64,000 nt of DNA from Acholoe squamosa. Lineage: Eukaryota > Annelida > Polychaeta > Phyllodocida > Polynoidae. Made by a program: the position numbers and the translations under genes. Location of the stretch: assembly GCA_949317995.1 (NCBI GenBank), contig OX439046.1, positions 38,414,002-38,478,001 of the forward strand, read 5' to 3'. The stretch's first letter is position 1, and the number at the start of each line of letters is the position of its first letter. Under the pieces are notes generated by a model. That model saw only the letters and a list, made by a program, of their open reading frames with translations. It was not told where the DNA came from and searched no databases. Of the stretch, positions 11,506 to 20,713 are shown piece by piece.

Positions 11506-13055
11506 ACATTAGGAGGGTGTTATAGTTATAGTAATATTACTAGGACAACATATCTATATGTCTTAACCATTAGTAATAGAGGTACAACCATAGATATAAC
11601 GTTAACACCAGGTTAGATATTATTTGAATGTCATATACATATATTCGATAGTGTATGTAGTTACAAAATGGCAAGGTTGAATGTTCGAATATGATACCAA
11701 TTAATTATATGAATAACAGTTATATGTATCGGAACTGTTAATTAGCTTATTATACCATAGGATATCATATCGTGTGTACGGTATAAATTATAAGATAAGT
11801 ATCATAATTCGTATACATGTAATAGTAACAGTTATGTGTAACGGAACTGTTAACATTAAATACATCAAGTAATAACATTCATATGCGTTTGTAGTTATTA
11901 ATACCACATTTGATTATGTAGTCTTAAAAAAGACTGTTATAGTAACTACACTATCTAATGATATATAAACTTGTAACATCGTTGTATGACATAACCATAT
12001 GGATCCGTTAAGGATTCCGTGAGTAGTACGAATAGAACCATCTATATTATACACTTGAAAAGAAAAAAATCACGGTGTAGTAATGAATGTAATGATATAT
12101 ATGATATCACCCTGTACCGAATAATCTTTATAACACCAGATTAATATATTTATGATGTGATATGTCTCGCAGGACAATAATAAGTAAGTTCTGGTGTAGT
12201 TTATCGGATCTTATATTATAATAATTAACAATGACTTAAGATCCGCTTCAACATGCATATATATATACCCGTATTATAATATATAGTATGATGTGACCAA
12301 TGTAGTCTATATGTACATACGAATAACATTATAGAAAAATAGACATCTGAAAACATGTACAATTTTAGAAAAGATGATAGCTGCTGCTGGAGTCTTCTGC
12401 TGTAGCCCTTCGGATGCTCCATGATAGGTGTGGTCAGCTAACCACGGGATGGATGTGCTAGAGTCTATAGTTATTAAGGTGAACACGGTAGGTGAGTTTG
12501 GGGCAGCTACCCACAATCCTCTAGATGTGCTAAAGTTTATAGGTAAATCCGAATGGTGTAGAATGTAGAAGTGAATTGTAGATCCGGTTCTGTCAACTGT
12601 TATATAATCATAATCCGTTTTAAGTTTAGTTGACATAAGTAGAAAATAGTCCAATATAGGCTGGTCCGGAAGTAATAGTAGTATTTGGTATAAGTCCATT
12701 CGGGAGTATAGATGAGTTGTACAGGTAAATCCTAAAGTCCATCCTAGTAAGTGGTTAGCACGGGTAACAGCAGGAGTCTGGAACTGGCATCCGGATACGT
12801 CTCACAGCAGCAAGTCTACTATCGGATTGTTCATGGGTGAAGTTATAAATCCGAATAGACTATTCAGGGTACAATAAGGGTTATACAGCCTGAATTATAC
12901 AATAAGCTGGTCATAAGAGGAACCCGGAACACATACTATAGGTGTTCATACACTAGTGAAGAAAACATTCGCAGACCTATAGGGTTACGCAAAGACTATA
13001 TCTGGTTATTTGGTGGTGGAGAAAAAAAAATTATGGGAAATAACCCGTAGCATGC
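11506..13055 (-). other. 3' non-coding region of Ty3 copy 1
   Basis: About 1.5 kb of AT-rich sequence between the third ORF and the PPT. It lacks long frames but is recognisably conserved in copy 2 (58284-59789), including repeated short phrases such as CAGTTATRTGTAACGGAACTGT and AATCCGTTAAGGATTCCGTGAG, and the GGTGTGGTCAGCTAACCACG segment. Conservation may reflect only shared descent; an RNA packaging or export role is possible but not shown. Confidence 0.6.
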
Positions 13056-16007
13056 TTAGGCAGATCTCTTAGCATGCTTCTTCTTAAGAAGAGCTAGAGC
13101 CGACTCGGGAGTGCCGTCCCACTCGTCCAGGTCGACTCCGAATACCCTCATGAACTTAGTGTTCAAGTTGGTATTCCGAGTAATCTCCTCCTTTACACGT
13201 TTCTCCAGCACGTGCACGTCCATAACTGCCTTTTCTTGGGCAGCTGCGGCAGCCTCCTCCTGGGCCTTCACATCGTCCCGAATGAGGGTCTCGAGGCGCT
13301 GCTTTTCAGCATCCGCGACCTCCTTCATACACAACAGGGTGTCGTTTAAGAGTCCCTGATGAAATTCTGTGGCCTTCTCACGGACACACTTCTCCCAGTG
13401 GGTGTAGATGGCCTTCTGGACATCTGCCTCCCCTTGGCGAGATTTCTCAAACCAAACTTCCGCATTACCGGTTTTAATGGTAATAGCGTCCTTTGGTTTC
13501 GCAGGTGCAGCGACAGCCTTGGGAGGAGTCGATGCGGCCTGTGGACCACTTCCGGGTTTGGGGCTTCCGGACACGCCTGCCGTTGGTACACAGTAGGCAG
13601 GGGGTGCGTTCTGCTTCAATCCCATTTGCAGGTACATGTTCAACTGCTCCTGGGTGAAGGTAACTGGCAGGGCGGCTGGAGCGGATGCAGATCCGGCGGC
13701 AGCAGGTGCTGTGGTCTTCTTTGGGACAAGACGACCATTATTTCCTACCACCAAGGTCTGGCTCTCAGGTCCAGGTCCCTGGTTTAAGGACGGAAAGTTA
13801 CGAGGATTAACTTTCCCAGGCTTAGATATGGCTCCAGCGTATCCGGCAGGTTCGGGCTTCTTGAACACCGGAGTGCCCTGAGCCTGCTCTGCGGGGTGCC
13901 TAGCCAGAGGGGACCTGGAACGGTCCTCTGCTCTGACTTTCGGCTTAGCAGTGGTGCTCTGACCATTACCGTTGCCGCCACGGTTTTGATCTCTCCTGCT
14001 CCTTTCACGAGCTCTCTTTGCATCCTTTCCCGATTCCTCGCATTTCTGCCAGAGAGACTCGTGCATGTCCAGTTTACCCTTTCCAGGAGTCAGGACTATC
14101 TTCGCTCGGAGTTTCGAATCCTTGGTCTTCGGAACTTCGCAGAGGACTTGGTCCCCCGGTCGGACCTTAGACCAAGCATCCTCGCTCAGGCTATCGAACT
14201 CCTTCATGAGTTCCTGGTGAAGCTCCATGATACGCTTCCGAGCCATCTCCAAACCTTCGGCGTGGCATTTCTTCTGGTGTCTCGCCAGATCACTACGTCG
14301 GCTGTATTGCACCTTAGTAGTACACTTCTTACCCTTCTTGCCATAACTCGGATCACAAATGTAAACCGGGTGATGGTGGAAGTGGGTCTCGACGAGATGT
14401 CTTTGGAACCGAGCTGGAGTGCTCCAGGTCCGGACCGAGACATCACTCGCATCCTGGCAGATAGAGAAGGGACAGGACTTCTGGTTGTCACCGTACCACT
14501 TCTCTAGAGCCCAACGTAGCTTCCTCCTCTGGGTATAGGTATAATACCCTTCGGTATGGTTAAGCATAAGCCACATCTTTCGATAGGCCTTGCTCGGATT
14601 GGGGTCCTCGTCCGAAAGACGCATCCAATCTTCGTCATCTGACTCATCGTTCTTATTGATTGAGTCCGGGCAGGCATAGAGGGTAGAGCCGTCCTTCTTT
14701 ACTCCGTAGGCACAATCGGAGAAGCACTTCGGAATCCGGGTTTTGAATCCAGACTTGGCGTTAGCCCAACGTTCGGCCTCGGTTTGAGTTGATGGAGTGG
14801 CCTTCTCATCATACTCAACCGAGGACTCGTGCACAGACTCCTCGTCAGACGATTCAACCTCCATGGCGGTACTACCAGTGGTTGAGGTGCTGGGTTTCGG
14901 CTCGGCTCTAGCAGAATCCGGGAGATTCTTGAGCTTCCGAGCAGCGGATCGTCGGTTCTTACTGACCTTCCAGTCTTCCTCCGGTTCCTGGGTTCCGGAT
15001 GTGCTGGAGGTCGTGGCTTCTACTGGGGTAGTAGTACTGCCGGTAGCTTGTGTAGCACTGGCTGAGCTCCTGGTGGAAAGCTTCAGGTCGGGGATAGGAG
15101 GTGCGGGTGCTTCCGCAGCTCTCTTAGCCTCTTCCTGGGCCTCCTGTTCGGCAGTCATTCGGCAGGCAATAACCATCCGAAGGGCTGCAGCTCGGTCCAA
15201 TCCGATTAGTGAACTGTTCTGGACATCCACCAATTCCTGCTCGGTTATGTAGAAACCGTCATCCCACTGCTCGAAGTTCGCAGCGGCCTCCCTGAATTCC
15301 TTAGTGGTCCGGCATTGCTGCCGGGTAGCACTAGGGCGTGGGTAGGTCTGTCCATCGGTATCCCAGACACAGCCTGCCCAGTTGATGTTCGTAGCCTTGA
15401 CGTTCCACAGGGATTTGTCAGGCTTCGGATACGCTCCGAGCTCGAAGGCTCGGTTAGCTGCATACACGGTTTCACGGAAACCAGCGTCTACCATAAGTCC
15501 CCGTTGGAACCACGGCCAGTCTCGAAGCCACTCGGGAGGCGTCCTGGTCAGCTGTTCGGGAGCCATGACGCCCTCGATAGCTATCCTGACTTTCGGGTCC
15601 ATCCTGACTGGTGTCCCGTCCGCGTAGGTCACTTGTGCCTGCAGTTCCCGGTGGACATACAGGTAGCGACCATCATAGCTAGCTGGAAAAGGTTCCGCCA
15701 CTGCTGGCTTCCACTCGTCCTTCTGTCCGTCAACTTGGGTAGTTTCGGATTCACTTGCTGCGGGTTCAGCACTCGCTGCCCCTCCGGATCCCTCAGCTGG
15801 GAGTGGAGATAAAAGTTTCTCTGGCTCATTTAGTGAGAATGAAGCCAGCTTCTCCTCGAACGAGCGATCCGTGGATTCCTCCACGTCCATCATCTCGCTC
15901 TCTTCCTGTGTAACAGGTGACAAAGCTTCCGGAAAAGCTTCTGCGGACGGAGTCAGCTTATCCGGGTCACCGGATAGCTTGGCTGCAGCTACGGATTCCT
16001 CAGCCAT
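13056..16007 (-). CDS. third ORF of Ty3 element, zinc-finger protein of unknown function
   Basis: A 983-codon frame downstream of pol, on the same strand. I start it at the ATG of MAEESVAAAK because copy 2 has a stop shortly upstream, so the longer open frame here cannot be the conserved protein. Features: an acidic N-terminus; an unrecognised region (about 95-290) rich in Trp and Tyr; a Ser/Thr-rich low-complexity stretch (310-410); a first C2H2-like motif (C512, C517, H537, H542); a second (C551, C562, H577, H582); an Arg/Ser segment RSRSP (about 690-700); and a C-terminal Ala/Glu/Lys-rich coiled coil. No signal peptide or transmembrane segment, so it is not an envelope. Copy 2 encodes a version about 95% identical. 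A nucleic-acid-binding accessory role is an inference; I do not recognise the family. Confidence 0.85.
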   Translation of the reverse strand: MAEESVAAAKLSGDPDKLTPSAEAFPEALSPVTQEESEMMDVEESTDRSFEEKLASFSLNEPEKLLSPLPAEGSGGAASAEPAASESETTQVDGQKDEWKPAVAEPFPASYDGRYLYVHRELQAQVTYADGTPVRMDPKVRIAIEGVMAPEQLTRTPPEWLRDWPWFQRGLMVDAGFRETVYAANRAFELGAYPKPDKSLWNVKATNINWAGCVWDTDGQTYPRPSATRQQCRTTKEFREAAANFEQWDDGFYITEQELVDVQNSSLIGLDRAAALRMVIACRMTAEQEAQEEAKRAAEAPAPPIPDLKLSTRSSASATQATGSTTTPVEATTSSTSGTQEPEEDWKVSKNRRSAARKLKNLPDSARAEPKPSTSTTGSTAMEVESSDEESVHESSVEYDEKATPSTQTEAERWANAKSGFKTRIPKCFSDCAYGVKKDGSTLYACPDSINKNDESDDEDWMRLSDEDPNPSKAYRKMWLMLNHTEGYYTYTQRRKLRWALEKWYGDNQKSCPFSICQDASDVSVRTWSTPARFQRHLVETHFHHHPVYICDPSYGKKGKKCTTKVQYSRRSDLARHQKKCHAEGLEMARKRIMELHQELMKEFDSLSEDAWSKVRPGDQVLCEVPKTKDSKLRAKIVLTPGKGKLDMHESLWQKCEESGKDAKRARERSRRDQNRGGNGNGQSTTAKPKVRAEDRSRSPLARHPAEQAQGTPVFKKPEPAGYAGAISKPGKVNPRNFPSLNQGPGPESQTLVVGNNGRLVPKKTTAPAAAGSASAPAALPVTFTQEQLNMYLQMGLKQNAPPAYCVPTAGVSGSPKPGSGPQAASTPPKAVAAPAKPKDAITIKTGNAEVWFEKSRQGEADVQKAIYTHWEKCVREKATEFHQGLLNDTLLCMKEVADAEKQRLETLIRDDVKAQEEAAAAAQEKAVMDVHVLEKRVKEEITRNTNLNTKFMRVFGVDLDEWDGTPESALALLKKKHAKRSA

Positions 16008-16179
16008 GACCGGGGAATCACCTACGGGAGTAAAATACTCCTTTTTCCGGCTTTTACGGCGTCGGGGCCGACACTGACGGAGTCTGCCTACTGAGAGACA
16101 GACTCTGAGGGCGCACAAGGGGTTTGCTAGATGGTAGAAGCCAAGAGAGAAGGGGTGACCCGACTGTCCCAAACGCTAC

Positions 16180-16280
16180 CAAAAAACAATATGGCGACAG
16201 GCCAGCTTTCGTGACGTCATTTCCCCGCATCCCGCGAGGTCACGAGAGGTCAGCCGAGACTGGACACGGTGACGTCATGC
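16180..16280 (-). promoter_or_regulatory. promoter-like block between pol and the third ORF (copy 1)
   Basis: Within 100 bp there are two perfect CRE palindromes TGACGTCA (16212-16219 and 16270-16277), a direct repeat AGGTCA-CGAG-AGGTCA of nuclear-receptor DR4 type (16237-16252), and a YY1-like AATATGGCGAC (16188-16198). The block lies 170-270 bp upstream of the third ORF's ATG, downstream of the pol stop. All of these sites recur in copy 2. The likely reading is an internal promoter for the third ORF; transcription has not been shown. Confidence 0.5.
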
Positions 16281-16516
16281 GGAAACGCACGTGCTACAGG
16301 CGGAACATAAACAAACTGATTGTTTTTAGGTAATTATCGCTCATGCCGATGACTCGTCTGGGGATTTAAGTGGAGATTATGGAAAGCTTAAGCAAATCCA
16401 CCGGATTATCCGTCCACTACCCATTGGTACATCATGCGGCGGCGACAAATAAGCCTTTCGGGTCAGTTGTCATCCGTTCCTCTAAATGTGAACATTACAC
16501 TCGTTGTGTATACAGG

Positions 16517-19500
16517 TTAGGTCACTGCAGTCCTCTGGGCAATTCGGGGGCTGCGGCGAACGTATCTCCCCTTCTCGGATAGTTCTTTATCGGACCTGAC
16601 AGTCTGAAGAGCTTTTTGTAGGTGTTTCTTAGCCTTGGAGACACCTTTCCTCTTCTTTTTGTCTTCACCTGCCGAGACTTTTTTAACTCCCCCACGCTTA
16701 GTCGGTATTGGCGTGGGTGTCACTGATTCGGAACACTTTTTAGGCCTACCACGGCCTCGCTTCACTGTAGTGTTCTTTACCTGGTCTATTATGCGATTCT
16801 GGTTCAGGATCTTTCCGGAACCTTCACCATACATTTCTGTGGAGGTCTCCCTCCCAGACCATTTCCTCAGTCTGGCCACATTTGACTTAAACAGTCGACC
16901 AAGGTCGGATTTAATTATTACGGTACAGTCACTGATAACTTGGGTTACCGTGAAGGGACCATCCCAATTAGACGCTAATTTTATGTGCCTAAGTGGTTCA
17001 TGTAGTCTGAGAACTCTATCTCCGGATTGGAATTTCCGATGCTTCAGATTGGTATCATATCCAACTTTCTGCCATTTGGCACTTTTCTCCAGATCGATCC
17101 GGACAGACTCATATGCTTTTTTAAATCCGTCTCTTAAACATTCCACAAAAACTACATGGCAAGGTAATTCCGGGTCCATCCCTACGACTCCAAATACTAA
17201 GTCGGCAGGCATTATCAAATCCTCTCCGAATACCAAAAGGTTTGGAGTACAATTTGTACTTGAATGTACCGTACTGTTATAAGCATGTGTCACAAAATGA
17301 CATTGCTCATCCCAGTCATCCATATGTTCATTTACAAGCGACTTTAGAACTTGGATAAGGGTTCTGTTGAACCTTTCTACCAATCCGTCGCTTTGTGGCC
17401 TATACGGATTGGTTCTAGTCTTGCAAATAGCTAAGTATTCGCACATACCTTGCCAGAGATTTGATTCGAATTCTCTGCCTTGGTCACTGTGTAACATTAG
17501 TGGTACGCCAAAACCGAGTACCCAACCTTTTACAAAGGCTTCGGCACAAGTAACTGCTTTGTGGTCCGGTAGTGGAAATACTTTAGTGTATTTTGTGTAA
17601 TAATCACACACTACCATCATACAGGTGTTATCATTAGCGGTTGTATTCAATCCACTAATGATATCTACCCCGATTCTTGCGAATCTAACTCCGAAAAGTT
17701 CTTGGGATAGGGGAAGTTTACCCATCCCGGGTCCGGGTTTGTTTTTACAACAATCCGGACAGGTGATTACCCATCTTTGCAAGTCTCTGGTCATGCCAGG
17801 CCAGTAGTATCTTTTGGAAAGTCGTGCCAACGAGCGTTTCCTTCCAAAATGACCACTGGTCCGATGTCCATGACAAAAATACATAATGTCATGTCTCATG
17901 GCATGTGGTATTACCACTTGCATGATTTTCTCACCATTATTACATGGCTTCCAACGGTATAATACGCCTTTCCGGACTTCAAGCTCAGTCCATTGAGCAA
18001 GAAACCTTCTCATTTCTCGGTTTTCCAGAGAGACCTCAGGCCTAACTGGACGTATACCCTTTGGTACTAATTGCAATAGCTGCGCAGTTATCGAGTCAGC
18101 TTCCTGGAAACGTCGTATGTGATCCATAGACCAATCCAGTACACTGGCAACTAGGGGTTCGAATGGTCTTCGAATCCCTGCTAGCACTGCCCTATGAGCT
18201 CCACAATCAGTACAATCCGGATTATCACATTTCCGGATTGGTATTCGAGACAAGGCATCAGCATTCAAATGCTTCACTCCAGGTCTATGCTGAATCTGGT
18301 GATGTTCAAGCCCATATTCTGATAGATGGGCTAACCATCGGCCTAACATTCCTTCAGCATCTCGGAAGTTCAGTAGCCATCTCAAAGAGGAATGATCCGT
18401 ACGTAATGTAAAGTTCGTTCCCCATAGGAAATGTTTGAACTTCTTGGTGTATACAACTACTGCTAACAGCTCTCTTTTGGTTGTGCAGTAATTGCGCTGA
18501 GTCTTACTCAGTGTATTGCTGGCAAAGGCAATTGGTACTTCTCTCCCATTTTGGACTTGCGAGAGAGCTGCACCAATGCTGTCATTACTAGCGTCCGTAT
18601 CCAGTATGAAATGATCCGTTTCATTCGGATATTGTAATACTGGAGTACTCGTGAACAGATCCTTTAGCTTTTGAAAAGCAGATTCCTGTTCATGCCCCCA
18701 AGGAAATTTTTCCTTGGTACTTCCTGGAGTCCAGTTAGCTATTGCTTGCAATGGATAACTGACTCTAGAATAATTCGGAATAAATTCCCTATAATAGGAA
18801 CAGAATCCTAAAAAGGACCTCACTTCTTTGGGTGTTTTAGGTCTATTCCAATTCGTAACTGATTCGATTTTCTCCGGATCAGCTTTTATTCCTTCATCAC
18901 TAATGATGCGGCCCAAATAGTTTATGGACTTTCTAAACATGTGGCATTTTTTAGGTTTCAATTTGAGACCATTTGAAATAATACGTTCCAATACCATTTT
19001 TAGGTTATTAGAACACTCTTCGAATGTTTTTCCGAAGACTATGACATCGTCAAGATATACAAGACACCTTTTCCACAATAAGTCACTTAGAATTGTTTCC
19101 ATCATTGCTTCAAATGTTGCTGGTTCATTACACAAACCAAACGGCATTACGTTATATTGGAATAGTCCAATATGACTCGAAAATGCAGTTTTTTCCATAT
19201 CTGAAGGGTTCATTCCCACTTGCCAATAACCTGATTGCAAGTCTAGGGTACAAAACCAACTGTTTCCTCCTAGGGAGTCAATGGTTTCGTCTATTCTCGG
19301 TAGTGGATACGAATTCTTTTTCGTTACTCCATTCAACTTCCTGTAGTCTATGCAAAAGCGGATAGTACCGTCTTTCTTTGTTACCATACACACAGGACTA
19401 CTCCATGGACTATTAGAAGGGACTATTACATCCTGTTCCAACATCTTGTTTATTTCCTCTTCAGCTACCCTCTTTTTCGCTAGAGGTAACCGCCTATACG

Positions 19501-20713
19501 GAATCTTAAAGGGTTCCGCATCTCCAGTATCTATTTTATGTACTACCTTATTTGTCGTACCTAGTTTTTCACCAGGTTTGGCAAAGGCAGTCCTATACTG
19601 ACAGAGCAATTCATAGAACACATTCCGGTATTCCGGATCTTCTAATGAAGTTTCTTCATACAACTTGAGTAAGTCTTCCGAAATTTCATCATCTCCTGTA
19701 CCCTTTTGTAAGTTTCTCTTACTATCCGTTACAGTTTCCGAAAGGGTCACGTTTCCGAAAACTTGCCCCTTTTTTAAGTAGATAGTACTGTTTCCGGTAT
19801 TGGAGACAGGTACTACCGACCATGATGCATTTGCTACAATAGTGTCTGCGGATACTAATCCGATACTTGACAGAGTAGCTACATCCGGTTCTATCACTGC
19901 AGGCTTATTGCGCATTGCAGGATCACTTCTTACAAGCACATCACAGGCTACTCCCGGAGGGACTCGCACAGTGTGTGCTACACTAGCCATACTGCTCACT
20001 TGTCTCAGTACACACTTAACCTTTACGGGATATGGGTATTTCACACTCAACACTCCTGATTGGGGTTCCAACACAACTCCATACAGGGATGCGAAATCCA
20101 ACCCAAGTATCCCCTCATCTGCTATATCCGCAACGGTGGCGCTCATGACATAGTCATGTATACCATCCAACTGTAGTTTCACACAAGTTCTACCATACGT
20201 TTGCAAGGTACTGCCATCGGCCGTCTGAGCACTTCCTCCCGATTTGAGAGTATCATGTTCATCCGGTATAAGATCATAGAACTTCCTGGAGATACAGGAG
20301 TGGCTAGCTCCCGTATCCATGAGAAATTCGGCAGATCTTCCGTTAACAGTGAGGCAAACATACCACCGCCTTCCGTTTAAGACAGAGGGCATATCCGTGA
20401 TGATCGGAACGTCATTGTTCACACCAGGAGTCGATCCACACCCTTTCAGGTATTCCAGACAAGGATGACCCGGGGGCAGGTGGGCACTACCAACCCTGGC
20501 TAACTCATAGCCACCTGCCTCGTTACTGATATCGGGTTTCCCCTGTGCTCCCGTGGCACCTGTTATATCAGCTTCCCTAACCTTCCGGGTGTCTACAACC
20601 ACCTCGGTGCTAGGCGAGTTTGCTACTACATGCGAACTATCATCACGGATGGTGATATCATGGCAAGATTTGTCACTGGGATCCCCTTCTTTGCCCCTCG
20701 GGAGACCCCTCAC
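16517..20713 (-). CDS. pol: Ty3 Pol polyprotein (PR-RT-RNase H-IN), copy 1
   Basis: About 1,398 codons without a break. Aspartic protease active site DTGAS at residues 133-137. Reverse transcriptase with FCIDYRKLN (453-461), the LDLQSGYWQV block and YLDD (553-556). RNase H with DTDAS (705-709) and the conserved RELLA and TDH blocks. Integrase with an H-H-C-C zinc module (H948, H954 region to C985 and C988), then D1017, D1077 and E1113 with DD35E spacing. A GPF-type module (NWDGPFTV) follows, with a basic tail holding an AT-hook-like KRGRGRPKK. The frame is -1 relative to gag and overlaps its stop, so Gag-Pol is probably made by frameshifting; the first residue given is simply the start of the frame after the gag stop, not a true initiation codon. 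Confidence 0.93.
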   Translation of the reverse strand: MRGLPRGKEGDPSDKSCHDITIRDDSSHVVANSPSTEVVVDTRKVREADITGATGAQGKPDISNEAGGYELARVGSAHLPPGHPCLEYLKGCGSTPGVNNDVPIITDMPSVLNGRRWYVCLTVNGRSAEFLMDTGASHSCISRKFYDLIPDEHDTLKSGGSAQTADGSTLQTYGRTCVKLQLDGIHDYVMSATVADIADEGILGLDFASLYGVVLEPQSGVLSVKYPYPVKVKCVLRQVSSMASVAHTVRVPPGVACDVLVRSDPAMRNKPAVIEPDVATLSSIGLVSADTIVANASWSVVPVSNTGNSTIYLKKGQVFGNVTLSETVTDSKRNLQKGTGDDEISEDLLKLYEETSLEDPEYRNVFYELLCQYRTAFAKPGEKLGTTNKVVHKIDTGDAEPFKIPYRRLPLAKKRVAEEEINKMLEQDVIVPSNSPWSSPVCMVTKKDGTIRFCIDYRKLNGVTKKNSYPLPRIDETIDSLGGNSWFCTLDLQSGYWQVGMNPSDMEKTAFSSHIGLFQYNVMPFGLCNEPATFEAMMETILSDLLWKRCLVYLDDVIVFGKTFEECSNNLKMVLERIISNGLKLKPKKCHMFRKSINYLGRIISDEGIKADPEKIESVTNWNRPKTPKEVRSFLGFCSYYREFIPNYSRVSYPLQAIANWTPGSTKEKFPWGHEQESAFQKLKDLFTSTPVLQYPNETDHFILDTDASNDSIGAALSQVQNGREVPIAFASNTLSKTQRNYCTTKRELLAVVVYTKKFKHFLWGTNFTLRTDHSSLRWLLNFRDAEGMLGRWLAHLSEYGLEHHQIQHRPGVKHLNADALSRIPIRKCDNPDCTDCGAHRAVLAGIRRPFEPLVASVLDWSMDHIRRFQEADSITAQLLQLVPKGIRPVRPEVSLENREMRRFLAQWTELEVRKGVLYRWKPCNNGEKIMQVVIPHAMRHDIMYFCHGHRTSGHFGRKRSLARLSKRYYWPGMTRDLQRWVITCPDCCKNKPGPGMGKLPLSQELFGVRFARIGVDIISGLNTTANDNTCMMVVCDYYTKYTKVFPLPDHKAVTCAEAFVKGWVLGFGVPLMLHSDQGREFESNLWQGMCEYLAICKTRTNPYRPQSDGLVERFNRTLIQVLKSLVNEHMDDWDEQCHFVTHAYNSTVHSSTNCTPNLLVFGEDLIMPADLVFGVVGMDPELPCHVVFVECLRDGFKKAYESVRIDLEKSAKWQKVGYDTNLKHRKFQSGDRVLRLHEPLRHIKLASNWDGPFTVTQVISDCTVIIKSDLGRLFKSNVARLRKWSGRETSTEMYGEGSGKILNQNRIIDQVKNTTVKRGRGRPKKCSESVTPTPIPTKRGGVKKVSAGEDKKKRKGVSKAKKHLQKALQTVRSDKELSEKGRYVRRSPRIAQRTAVT

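Noticed and set aside
13111..15812. Plus-strand frames opposite the third ORF (and likewise 60093-62808 and 16635-20816)
   Set aside because: They mirror the conserved minus-strand proteins and have no motifs of their own; antisense shadows.
13056..16007. Third ORF as a retroviral-type envelope
   Set aside because: No signal peptide, transmembrane segment, furin-like site or fusion-peptide pattern; it is hydrophilic with zinc-finger-like motifs.
16124..16582. Plus-strand frames between pol and the third ORF
   Set aside because: Short, overlap the promoter-like block, and show no protein features, although both recur in copy 2 because the DNA is conserved.
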